A stretch of DNA of 64,000 nt from Flavobacterium aquidurense (GTDB lineage: Bacteria > Bacteroidota > Bacteroidia > Flavobacteriales > Flavobacteriaceae): NCBI GenBank assembly GCA_900107365.1, contig FNPS01000010.1:124001-188000 (forward strand). Reading direction: 5' to 3'. Positions within the stretch are counted from its first letter, which is position 1. Each line of letters begins with the position of its first letter. The translations under genes were made by a program, and so were the position numbers. Positions 17,708-26,119 of the stretch are shown piece after piece. Below the pieces are notes generated by a model, which saw nothing but the letters and a program-made list of their open reading frames with translations, was not told where the DNA came from and did not search any database.

Positions 17708-18077
17708 TCTGTAGATTAATGAATTTACAAAAGTAAATTTTTTAAGGTTTCTGAATTCTTGAAAAAACGATAATTTCTAATTTTGCCCCGATAGAAACCT
17801 ACTGTTCGGACACAAGTATAAAAACAAACACGAATTCCACTAATTGCCACTAATTGCCACTAATTTTCGTTCGTGAAATTAATTTCACAAACTAAGCTAA
17901 CTATTAAAATTAGTGCAAATTGGTGAAATTTGTGTTTAAAATTAATTTATAATATGTATGTGTCCAGACGGTAGGATAGAAACGGCATTCTTTTGTGTCG
18001 CGGCGGCTGGCATAAAAGATATAGTGGATAGCGGGACGATTCGTCTTTTGAAAATTGAACTATTGCTCTTAAAAAAA
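17708..18077. other. 370-bp intergenic region with repeats, no gene
   Basis: It holds three tandem copies of a ccactaattg-like word (about 17837-17866) inside a larger imperfect inverted repeat (aaacacgaattccac near 17825 against the complement near 17920-17937). A GC-richer block at about 17958-18050 contains the string ggcataaaagatatagtgga and stands out from its AT-rich surroundings. I recall similar blocks between flavobacterial genes but cannot verify it here. No credible coding frame was found. Confidence 0.5.
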
Positions 18078-18842
18078 CTAATCCTGCAAAGCCATTTTGA
18101 CCTGAGGGAGCATACGTTCAACAAACAACTTATAAGCAGCTTCTGAAGGATGCAAGCCATCTGATGCTACTAAGCTTGGATTTTCGAGGCCTTTTTGGGT
18201 AATATCAGTGATTGAAGTAAAATTAACTCCGTTTATCGTACAATAATTTTCAGCAAAAGTATTGTATTGGTTTATTTCATTCGAAATTTTTGTGCCTTGA
18301 CCCTGCATTTGAGTCGTGCCGAAAGGTGTGTAAGCATAGTCTGGAATTGAAAGAACAATTACATTTTTTTTATCGCCCTTTGCCAGCATAATGGCTTTGT
18401 TTACCAATTCTGGAAATTCTTTTTCATAAATAGAAAAGTCCCTTCCCTGGTATTGATTGTTGACGCCAATTAAAAGTGTAACTAAATCATAACCAGGATT
18501 TAGATTTTGATTATTTAGGGCAGAAATTAAATTTGTTGTAGTCCAGCCAGTGGTTGCGATTATTTTTAAAGAAAAGCCGGCTTGCGGATAAATTGCTTTT
18601 AAACTTGCTTTGAGTTGTTCCGGAAAACGACAAGTTTCGCAAACGCTTTGACCAATGGTATAACTATCGCCTAAAGCCAAATAATTTACTGAACCTGAAA
18701 TTGGTATAGTAGGAACCTGAGTGGAAGGAGGAATAACAGCCGGAGGTGTAGTTGCCATTTCTGAAGGTGTTTCTTCAGAGCTGCAACTCAGTAAGAATAT
18801 GGAAAGAATAACAATAACTATTTGTTTGAAATGTGGTTTCAT
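18078..18842 (-). CDS. SGNH/GDSL hydrolase lipoprotein
   Basis: A 254-residue lipoprotein with lipobox FLLSC, a Pro/Thr-rich linker (residues about 25-50), then an SGNH hydrolase. Block I is ALGDSYTIGQS (nucleophile Ser), block III is GVNN, and block V is DGLHPS (catalytic Asp and His). The extra CETCRFPEQL after block I suggests a disulfide. Such enzymes de-esterify acylated sugars or lipids; the substrate here is not evident. It is probably anchored in the outer membrane. It is monocistronic. Confidence 0.9.
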   Translation of the reverse strand: MKPHFKQIVIVILSIFLLSCSSEETPSEMATTPPAVIPPSTQVPTIPISGSVNYLALGDSYTIGQSVCETCRFPEQLKASLKAIYPQAGFSLKIIATTGWTTTNLISALNNQNLNPGYDLVTLLIGVNNQYQGRDFSIYEKEFPELVNKAIMLAKGDKKNVIVLSIPDYAYTPFGTTQMQGQGTKISNEINQYNTFAENYCTINGVNFTSITDITQKGLENPSLVASDGLHPSEAAYKLFVERMLPQVKMALQD

Positions 18843-18909
18843 AATTTGTATTAATTAGATTCTGAATCATTCTAAACAAATAGTTACGTTTAATATATTG
18901 ATTTGGTTT

Positions 18910-19692
18910 TTATACCATTTCTGCTTTCATCACGATTTCTTCTTCAATGGCATTCCAAAGTCCAATTCTTTTTTCCAGGGCAAGTATTGAAATTTCTTCG
19001 ACTTCTTTCCATTTTTGAGCATCATCTTCACATAAATCTGTGATCATCTGCATTGCCATTGGCCCGTGTTCATCTGCATCCAGTTCTATATGTCTTTCGA
19101 AGTAATAAAGCAATTTGCTTAGATCAGTCTCCGGCAGATTTTTTTGAAAGTTTTTTAAAATTGCGGTAAACATACTCGGAATTAAATCTTCTCTTCCAAA
19201 AGTAAAAGCGGCAGCAATTTCATGTGGTTTTCCTTCTTCGATAACTCTAAAAGTAAAATCCAAAAAGGCTTTAACATTTGGATGTAATGTGCTTTGTTTG
19301 ATGGCAACAAAAATATTGTGAAGTGAATGTACTTCAGCTAAAAAAGTATTGATTCCGCTGGTTTCAGCGCCACAATCTTCCATGGCTTCAAGGTACATTT
19401 CGTAATGGCTTTGTCTTCGTCCGTCAATTGTTAAATCAGTTTCTTCGGCAAGAACAATTTCATTGATCAAATATCTTGTTTCAGGATTTTTTGTAGCAAA
19501 CCAAGGAGTAGTTGTGCAGGTAAGTTTGGCTTGTAAAGCTTTTAATAGTGACATAAAATCCCAAACGGCATAAACATGATTTTCTAAGAAAATATGCAAA
19601 TCATCAATGTTTTGGATTTTGTTGTATAAAGAATGTTGTAAAAGTTGTTCTTTTTGAGGTTGAATGCTATTGTTTATAGTTTCAATATTCAT
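18910..19692 (-). CDS. DUF3050 protein, heme-oxygenase-like fold
   Basis: A 260-residue all-alpha protein. Conserved features are NHVYAVWDFMSLLKALQ, LAEETDL...SHYEMYLEAM, FTFGREDLIPSMF and ERHIELDADEHG, giving the spaced Glu/His/Asp/His residues of the HDO-type (heme-oxygenase-like di-metal oxidase) superfamily to which DUF3050 belongs. A metal-dependent oxidation is therefore likely, but no substrate is known. No signal peptide was seen. It lies about 87 bp from the acyl-CoA dehydrogenase gene on the same strand. Confidence 0.8.
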   Translation of the reverse strand: MNIETINNSIQPQKEQLLQHSLYNKIQNIDDLHIFLENHVYAVWDFMSLLKALQAKLTCTTTPWFATKNPETRYLINEIVLAEETDLTIDGRRQSHYEMYLEAMEDCGAETSGINTFLAEVHSLHNIFVAIKQSTLHPNVKAFLDFTFRVIEEGKPHEIAAAFTFGREDLIPSMFTAILKNFQKNLPETDLSKLLYYFERHIELDADEHGPMAMQMITDLCEDDAQKWKEVEEISILALEKRIGLWNAIEEEIVMKAEMV

Positions 19693-19779
19693 TTTTGGAA
19701 TTTTTGTGCAAAGATAAAAAGCTTCCCGGTTAGAAGAAGCTTTTACTATTGTTTTTGTATATATTTTAATAATTGTTTA

Positions 19780-20958
19780 TTATTTAAATGCTGGAATTCC
19801 AGTTACATCCATTCCGGTAATCAATAAATGTATGTCGTGAGTACCTTCATAAGTAATAACACTTTCAAGGTTCATCATGTGTCGCATAATAGAATATTCA
19901 CCTGTAATTCCCATTCCGCCCAACATTTGTCTGGCTTCACGGGCAATATGAATGGCCATATCGACATTATTGCGTTTTGCCATCGAAATTTGAGCCGTTG
20001 TTGCCTTTCCTTCGTTTCTCAAAACACCTAAACGCCAGGTTAATAATTGTGCTTTTGTGATTTCGGTAATCATTTCAGCCAGTTTTTTCTGTTGCAATTG
20101 CGTTCCTCCAATTGGTTTTCCAAACTGAATTCGTTCTTTAGCATATCGTAAAGCGGTATCATAACAGTCCATTGCTGCTCCAATTGCTCCCCAGGCAATT
20201 CCGTAACGAGCTGAATCTAAACAACCAAGCGGTGCACCTAATCCAGATTTATTTGGTAGAAGATTTTCTTTAGGAACTTTTACATTATCAAAAATTAATT
20301 CACCGGTTGATGATGCACGAAGCGACCATTTATTATGTGTTTCAGGAGTTGTAAAACCTTCCATTCCGCGTTCAACAATTAAACCGTGAATTCTGCCTTC
20401 TTGATCTTTGGCCCAAACTACAGCAATATCTGCAAAAGGAGCGTTTGAAATCCACATTTTTGCACCATTTAAAAGATAATGATCTCCCATATCCTTAAAA
20501 TTGGTTATCATACTTCCGGGATCTGAACCGTGATCTGGTTCAGTTAAACCAAAACAACCCATAAATTCTCCGGTTGCTAGTTTTGGCAAATATTTCATTC
20601 GCTGTTCTTCGTTTCCGTATTTCCAAATGGGGTACATTACCAAAGAAGATTGTACAGATGAAGTAGATCGCACGCCAGAATCACCTCTTTCGATTTCCTG
20701 CATAATTAGACCATAAGAAATTTGGTCTAATCCTGCACCACCATATTCAACTGGAATATAAGGTCCGAAGCCACCAATTTCTCCAAGTCCTTTAATAATT
20801 TGTTTAGGAAATTCTGCCTTTTGAGCGTATTCTTCTATAATAGGCGAAACTTCTCTTTTAACCCATGCACGTGCAGACTCACGAACTAATTTGTGTTCGT
20901 CTGTTAAAAGATCGTCAAGGTTGTAATAATCTGGGGCTTGAAATAAATCTGGTTTCAT
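19780..20958 (-). CDS. Acyl-CoA dehydrogenase, glutaryl-CoA dehydrogenase-like
   Basis: The protein is 392 residues from the ATG at 20958. The frame extends 11 codons further upstream, but the family start is MKPDLFQAPDYYNLDDLL. It has the FAD-binding strand LTEPDHGSDPGSM and WISNAPFADIAVVWAK, and the C-terminal catalytic base Glu in VITYEGTHDIH. RYGIAWGAIGAAMDCYDTALRYA is the signature typical of glutaryl-CoA dehydrogenase, which oxidises and decarboxylates glutaryl-CoA to crotonyl-CoA in Lys/Trp breakdown. The exact substrate is inferred from these motifs. No neighbouring lysine catabolism genes are present. Confidence 0.88.
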   Translation of the reverse strand: MKPDLFQAPDYYNLDDLLTDEHKLVRESARAWVKREVSPIIEEYAQKAEFPKQIIKGLGEIGGFGPYIPVEYGGAGLDQISYGLIMQEIERGDSGVRSTSSVQSSLVMYPIWKYGNEEQRMKYLPKLATGEFMGCFGLTEPDHGSDPGSMITNFKDMGDHYLLNGAKMWISNAPFADIAVVWAKDQEGRIHGLIVERGMEGFTTPETHNKWSLRASSTGELIFDNVKVPKENLLPNKSGLGAPLGCLDSARYGIAWGAIGAAMDCYDTALRYAKERIQFGKPIGGTQLQQKKLAEMITEITKAQLLTWRLGVLRNEGKATTAQISMAKRNNVDMAIHIAREARQMLGGMGITGEYSIMRHMMNLESVITYEGTHDIHLLITGMDVTGIPAFK

Positions 20959-21122
20959 TTTTGATAGTTTTACAAAAACAAATTTACGCATTATAAATAT
21001 AACAAAACACGTCTAAATTGTTATATTTTTTTAATTTCGTAACAAAATTAACAACAGTATAGCAAATAAATTTTAGTTTATTGAAAATTTAAGCGTTATT
21101 TTTGAAATCCAAAAACAAATAA

Positions 21123-22874
21123 ATGAGGCTAATCATCTCTTTTTTACTACTTTTTGTTCTTAATTTTGGTTTTGCACAAAAAAAGCAAATTAGTGAACAG
21201 GACTACTTACGACTGCAAGATAAAATTCGTCTTCATTTCAATGCAAATGTCGATAGCGCCCTTGTATACGCTTACCAAATGGAAAAATCCAATAATAATA
21301 AACATTTGGCTTTTGCAAATGGCGTGATGACCGTTTTTTTTCAGGTAAAAGGTAATTCAAAAGAATCTCAAAAAAGATATAAAGCAGCCTTTTTTTATTT
21401 GGAAAAAATGCCTGATTCTCCGGATAAAACTCAAATGAAATCCTACATCTATAATTACGGAGGTATTGCAGAGTCTGCAAAAGGAAATCTTAGCAAAGCC
21501 CTTGAATATTATCAGACAGGTCTCAAGTTTTGTACCGAAATTAATGATATAAAACAGATTGTTAAGATTAAAGGTAACATCGCAATACTAAATGAAACAG
21601 TTGGAAACTACCAGCTAACCATTAAAAATCTAAAATATCTTAATAATTTTATTGATGAAAATGAAGGTGTTTTTACTAAAGTGGAATTATTGAACCACAA
21701 AAGTAATTATAATCTTGGTTTAGGGAGTGCTTATGAAAGCTACTTCATGAAAAATCTAAATAAAAGACAACTGCTTGATTCGACCGAATATTACTACAAG
21801 AAAGCAATAAATTATTCGCAAAATTTCGCCTCAAATAAAATCTCTGCACAACTAAGCTTAGGAAACGTCTACAATTGGAAACACGATTTTAAAAACGCCG
21901 AAAAAACCTATTACGATGTTATATTTTTAGCACAGCAAAACAATATGATCGATGTTTTGTGTACAGCTAATTACAATTTGGGCGATATTTATTATACAAC
22001 CAAAAAATATGACAAAGCACTGGTTTTCTTTAAAAAATGCGATTCACTTGCTGCAACAACAAATTCGAATACCATAGATTATTTAAAATCTAATTTTTAT
22101 CAGGCAAAAATTTATAATATTCTTAAACAGCCTGATCTGGCTTATAAGCATTCCAGAATTTATTTGGATAATTATGAGCACTACGAAGCAAAATTAAGTG
22201 AAGAAGCTTTAGAAGTAAATTATAAGCAGGGAGTCGATGATTTGACAGCTGAAATGGTTACGATTGAAAAGAAATATCAAAGTGAGGTATTTTTAAATAG
22301 GGGGCTTAAAGTTTTCTATGTATTATTATTTATAGGTATTGTCTTTTTATTGATTAAAAACATAAGAGATAAAAATAAAGCACATAAAAAAATGAATGCT
22401 TTAATTGAGGAATTTAAGGCAAATATTGAAAAGAAAAACAATCCTGAAATTGAAATTCCGGAAAAAGAAGAAGTGCTAGGAAACGAGGAAATTCAGCTTA
22501 AAAAAGAAAATGTAAATCTAAGTATTGATGAGGCTAAAGAAAATAAAATAGTGGAGAAATTATTGGCACTAGAGAATAAATTAGAATATTTAAATGCTGA
22601 TTTTACCTTGCCTTATGTTGCAAAAAAAATAAAAACAAATACGACTTATTTATCTTATGTAGTAAATAAACGATTTGGTAAATCTTTTGGTGAATACTCT
22701 AATGAATTGAAAATTAATTACGTAATCAACGAAATGATAACCAATCATATGTATAGAAAATACTCTACACAGGCTATTGCAGAAAGTGTAGGTTTCAAGA
22801 ATGCAGTTTCTTTTGCAAAATCTTTCCGTAAAAGAACAGGCGTATCTCCCGCCCAGTTTGCCAGTAATATTTAG
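21123..22874 (+). CDS. Transmembrane TPR sensor with AraC-type DNA-binding domain
   Basis: A 583-residue protein with a signal peptide (MRLIISFLLLFVLNFGFAQ), TPR repeats over about 30-380 in the periplasm (for example YNLGDIYYTTKKYDKALVFF), one transmembrane helix near 395-415, a charged linker, and a cytoplasmic AraC-type helix-turn-helix at about 480-583. The latter includes LPYVAKKIKTNTTYLSYVVN and STQAIAESVGFKNAVSFAKS, ending SPAQFASN. This is the one-component membrane regulator type common in Bacteroidetes. It is the first and only complete member of a three-gene tandem family and probably regulates its surroundings, including the peptide-secretion cluster downstream. Confidence 0.88.
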   Translation: MRLIISFLLLFVLNFGFAQKKQISEQDYLRLQDKIRLHFNANVDSALVYAYQMEKSNNNKHLAFANGVMTVFFQVKGNSKESQKRYKAAFFYLEKMPDSPDKTQMKSYIYNYGGIAESAKGNLSKALEYYQTGLKFCTEINDIKQIVKIKGNIAILNETVGNYQLTIKNLKYLNNFIDENEGVFTKVELLNHKSNYNLGLGSAYESYFMKNLNKRQLLDSTEYYYKKAINYSQNFASNKISAQLSLGNVYNWKHDFKNAEKTYYDVIFLAQQNNMIDVLCTANYNLGDIYYTTKKYDKALVFFKKCDSLAATTNSNTIDYLKSNFYQAKIYNILKQPDLAYKHSRIYLDNYEHYEAKLSEEALEVNYKQGVDDLTAEMVTIEKKYQSEVFLNRGLKVFYVLLFIGIVFLLIKNIRDKNKAHKKMNALIEEFKANIEKKNNPEIEIPEKEEVLGNEEIQLKKENVNLSIDEAKENKIVEKLLALENKLEYLNADFTLPYVAKKIKTNTTYLSYVVNKRFGKSFGEYSNELKINYVINEMITNHMYRKYSTQAIAESVGFKNAVSFAKSFRKRTGVSPAQFASNI

Positions 22875-22881
22875 TTTTGTG

Positions 22882-24276
22882 ATGTTTCCTGTAGTTCCGA
22901 CATTTTTAAAAACAAATTTTACGAGGCTGACTATCTGTCTGTTGTCTTTTTTTATTTTAGGTACTGCATTTGCTCAGCAGAAAAATACAGTGATCGAAGA
23001 TGATTACGAAACATTAAAAGGCAAAATCCGACTGTACTTTAATGCATCGACAGATCGCGCACTTATGTATGCCGAACAAATGGCAAAATCAAGCAATTAT
23101 GAACATCTGGCCTTTGCCAATGGTGCAATGTCCTGCTTGCTTGAAAGTAAAGGAGAAACAGAAAAATCTAACGAAAAATATAATAAGGCACTTGCTTATT
23201 TAGATAAAATGCCAGAATCTAAAGTTAAAAAGAGTGTGATGTCTTCTGTTTATAACTATAAAGGATTAACAGAGTGGTATAGGGGGAATCATAGTGCCGC
23301 ATTAGAAAAATTTCAGGAAGGCATTAAACTTTCTTCTGAAATAGGAGATATCAAGCAGATTATTAAGTTCAAGTCAAATATTGCATTAATCAATAAATCT
23401 ATAGGGAATCTTCAATTATCGATTAAAATTTCAAAAGAGATCATTGATTTTTTGGATAAAAATGAAGCACTGTACACGAAGAATGATCTTTTAAATGTAC
23501 AAAGTGGCGTGTACCTTAGTTTGGGTGGTGCTTATGAAAATTATTTTGTAGAGAATAAAAACGTAAAAACACTTGATTCAGCTGCTTATTTTTACAAAAA
23601 GACGATTCTGTATTCTAAATTATTTCCGGATAATTTAACTATTGCGAAACTAAGTTTAGGGAATATTTTAAACTGGAAAGGGGGTTACAAAAATGCAGAA
23701 AAAACGTATTATGAAGTTATAGCATTGGTAAAACAGACTGGTAGCAGCGATTTAAGTGATTTTATTATTGCTTATTATAATTTAGGCGATATTTATTTAA
23801 CAACTAAAAAATACAATAAGGCTTTGGTTTTTTTTAGAAAAAGCGATTCGGTTTCACTTTTAACAAACAATGAACCCTACACTTATCTGAAATCAAATTG
23901 CTATCAGGCCAGAATTTATAATATGCTCAGAATGCCAGAACTAGCTCATAAACATTCAAGGATTTATCTGGACAGATTAGATGAGTTTGAATCTAAATTA
24001 AGAGAAGAAAGATTAAATGTAAATTATAAACAGGGAGAAGAAAATCTGACAGCCGAAATGCTTTCTATTGAAAAAAAATATAAACAAGATCTTTTTTTGA
24101 CCAGAGGGCTCAATTTTTTTTATATACTTCTATTTCTGGCACTTCTGTTTCTTTTGATCAAAAGCATAAGTTCCAAAAATAAGGTTCAAAAAGAGATGAT
24201 TATCCTGACTGAAAATTCTAAAGCAAAAATAGTGAGTAACGCGAGGCCAATTGCTGTTAAGCCAAAATCTTTTTAA
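22882..24276 (+). CDS. TPR membrane protein, paralogue lacking the HTH domain
   Basis: The frame is open from 22801, but the first ATG after the upstream stop is at 22882. It gives a good signal peptide (LTICLLSFFILGTAFAQQ) and 464 residues. TPRs and the transmembrane helix (FFYILLFLALLFLLI) align with the upstream sensor: the motifs YNLGDIYLTTKKYNKALVFF and NVNYKQGEENLTAEMLSIEKKY are shared. After the helix only about 40 basic residues remain and no DNA-binding domain. It may be a decoy or partner that dimerises with the complete regulator. It starts 8 nt after the previous stop, so they are co-transcribed. Confidence 0.82.
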   Translation: MFPVVPTFLKTNFTRLTICLLSFFILGTAFAQQKNTVIEDDYETLKGKIRLYFNASTDRALMYAEQMAKSSNYEHLAFANGAMSCLLESKGETEKSNEKYNKALAYLDKMPESKVKKSVMSSVYNYKGLTEWYRGNHSAALEKFQEGIKLSSEIGDIKQIIKFKSNIALINKSIGNLQLSIKISKEIIDFLDKNEALYTKNDLLNVQSGVYLSLGGAYENYFVENKNVKTLDSAAYFYKKTILYSKLFPDNLTIAKLSLGNILNWKGGYKNAEKTYYEVIALVKQTGSSDLSDFIIAYYNLGDIYLTTKKYNKALVFFRKSDSVSLLTNNEPYTYLKSNCYQARIYNMLRMPELAHKHSRIYLDRLDEFESKLREERLNVNYKQGEENLTAEMLSIEKKYKQDLFLTRGLNFFYILLFLALLFLLIKSISSKNKVQKEMIILTENSKAKIVSNARPIAVKPKSF

Positions 24277-24306
24277 ATAGAAAATTAAGTCTGAAAAACA
24301 AATTTA

Positions 24307-25575
24307 ATGAAACCAATTTACTGTTTTCTATTCTTTTTCATCTTAGCTGTTTCGTTTTCCCAGCAGAAAAACACAGTTATTGAGGATGATTATGAAACAT
24401 TGAAAGATAAAATCCGACTGTATTTTAATGCTTCTACAGATCGTTCTCTTGCTTATGCAGAACAAATGGCAAAATCCAGTAATTATGAACACCTGGCTTT
24501 TGCCAATGGAGCAATATCTTGTTTGTTGCAAAAGAAGAGCGAAGTAAAAAAATCTGATGAAAAGTATAAAAAGGCCATTGCCTATTTAGATAAGATGCCT
24601 GATTCTAAAGATAAAAAACGTGTAACAGCAGATGTTTATAATTATAAAGGATTAACGGAGTGGTACAGAGGTAATTATAGTGCTGCTTTGAAGAAATTTC
24701 AGGAAGGAATTGAAGTTTCTGCGCAAATCAAAGATGTTAAACAAATTATTAAGTTCAAATCAAATATTGCATTAATCAACGAGTCGGTTGGAAACTATCA
24801 ACTCTCCATTAAAAACTCAAAAGAACTTCTTTACTTTATTGGTAAAAATGAAGGATTATATACAAAGGATGAACTTTTAAATCGAAAAAGTTCTTTATAT
24901 CTTGGTTTAGGTAGTGCCTATGAAAGTTTTTTTGTAGATAAGGGCAAAATGGAAATACTTGATACTGCTGCCTATTACTATAAAAAGACAATTCAATACT
25001 CTGAATTATTTCCCTATAATCTGGGCAGTGCAAAATTAAGTTTAGGAAATGTTTTCAATTGGAAAGGGGATTATAAAAATGCTGAGAAAACATATTATGA
25101 CGTTGCCACACTACTGGCAAAAATTGATAGTGGCGATTTGGGAGTGGCGTATTATAATCTGGGAGATATTAATCTTACGACCAAAAAATATAAAAAAGCC
25201 TTGTATTTTTATAAAAAAAGCGATTCGGTTGCGCTTTTAAAAAACATGAACCAATATATTTATTTTAAATCGAATTGTTATCAGGCTAAGATTTACAATA
25301 TACTCAAGATGCCTGAGCTTGCCCATAAACATTCTAAAATTTATCTGGATAGATTAGATGAATATGAAAGCAAATTAAGAGAGGAAAGACTAAAAGTAAA
25401 CTACAAACAGGGAGCAGATGATTTAACTGCTGAAATGCTTTCTATTGATAAAAAATATAAAAAAGATCTTGTTTTGAATAGAGTACTGAATATCTTCTAC
25501 ATTATTATTTTAAGTGGAATTGGCTTTTTTCTAATAAGAGATAAAAGAAATAAAATAGAACTAAAAGAAAGATAA
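24307..25575 (+). CDS. Third TPR membrane paralogue, also lacking the HTH domain
   Basis: A 422-residue protein with a signal peptide (MKPIYCFLFFFILAVSFSQQ). The N-terminal 150 residues are nearly the same as in the preceding protein (QQKNTVIEDDYETLK and LTEWYRGNYSAAL), so the two arose by recent duplication. TPRs are followed by one transmembrane helix (LNIFYIIILSGIGFFLI) and a tail of only about 15 residues. The regulator domain is absent, with a clean stop. A hairpin terminator follows at 25611. The role is inferred as a periplasmic sensor or decoy subunit. Confidence 0.82.
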   Translation: MKPIYCFLFFFILAVSFSQQKNTVIEDDYETLKDKIRLYFNASTDRSLAYAEQMAKSSNYEHLAFANGAISCLLQKKSEVKKSDEKYKKAIAYLDKMPDSKDKKRVTADVYNYKGLTEWYRGNYSAALKKFQEGIEVSAQIKDVKQIIKFKSNIALINESVGNYQLSIKNSKELLYFIGKNEGLYTKDELLNRKSSLYLGLGSAYESFFVDKGKMEILDTAAYYYKKTIQYSELFPYNLGSAKLSLGNVFNWKGDYKNAEKTYYDVATLLAKIDSGDLGVAYYNLGDINLTTKKYKKALYFYKKSDSVALLKNMNQYIYFKSNCYQAKIYNILKMPELAHKHSKIYLDRLDEYESKLREERLKVNYKQGADDLTAEMLSIDKKYKKDLVLNRVLNIFYIIILSGIGFFLIRDKRNKIELKER

Positions 25576-25610
25576 TTACTTTAATTGTAGATCTAAAGTC
25601 CTTTTAAAAG

Positions 25611-25666
25611 TATTCGCAAGAGAATCGGAGTAATACCTCCAACTCAATTGCGAATAATTTTTTTTT
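25611..25666 (+). terminator. Intrinsic terminator of the TPR sensor operon
   Basis: A 9-bp outer stem 25611-25619 / 25648-25656 (tattcgcaa / ttgcgaata) with an inner ggag/ctcc stem, followed by a run of nine T. Confidence 0.8.
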
Positions 25667-25715
25667 ATAAAAAGCTTACATTGGTTATTTGAAATACAAT
25701 TTATTTTAGTTAATC

Positions 25716-25859
25716 TCATCCTCCAGTTCCGATAGTTCCCCCTCCTTTTTTTCCAGGATCAATATCACTGTCTGCATCTCCTCCTCGAACCGTTTTTTGT
25801 TGGTTTTTAGATAATTTTTCTACTTCGAAATCTTCAAATTTTAACTTCTGATTTGCCAT
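25716..25859 (-). CDS. GG-leader precursor peptide, Cys-free acidic/Gly core
   Basis: A 47-codon frame on the minus strand. The leader ends in KLSKNQQKTVRGG, matching the LSKNEQK-x-I-x-GG leader of the three plus-strand peptides in this cluster. The core after Gly-Gly is DADSDIDPGKKGGGTIGTGG: 20 residues, Asp- and Gly-rich with no Cys. The Gly-Gly site fits cleavage by the C39 peptidase of the nearby ABC exporter. It is divergent from the oxidoreductase gene with about 260 bp between starts. It may have another role (signal or bait peptide), since oxidation is not needed. Confidence 0.7.
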   Translation of the reverse strand: MANQKLKFEDFEVEKLSKNQQKTVRGGDADSDIDPGKKGGGTIGTGG

Positions 25860-26119
25860 GTTAATATGTGTTAGGATTATGATATGTCAAAACTAGGCAA
25901 AAAGGAAAACGCTTGATCGAGAATTGGGTTTTGAGCATTTTTACAAAATATTTTACATTATAATATATTGTTAATCAGTTATTTGTGAGTTTTATTCAGA
26001 CTGATATAATTTATAAATTGTATGTAGTATAATTGATAAAATGTCTGCATTTAAGATAATTTGTTGGATAAAAACAGCAATATTTGCACTGTAATTATGA
26101 TTTTAAACGATCCGAAAAG

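Noticed and set aside
17958..18146. Plus-strand frame in the GC-richer block near 18000
   Set aside because: It overlaps the SGNH hydrolase gene, has no family resemblance, and its first part is repeat-like intergenic sequence.
22801..22881. N-terminal extension of the second TPR protein from 22801
   Set aside because: It would overlap the AraC domain of the previous gene and bury the signal peptide; the ATG at 22882 is better.
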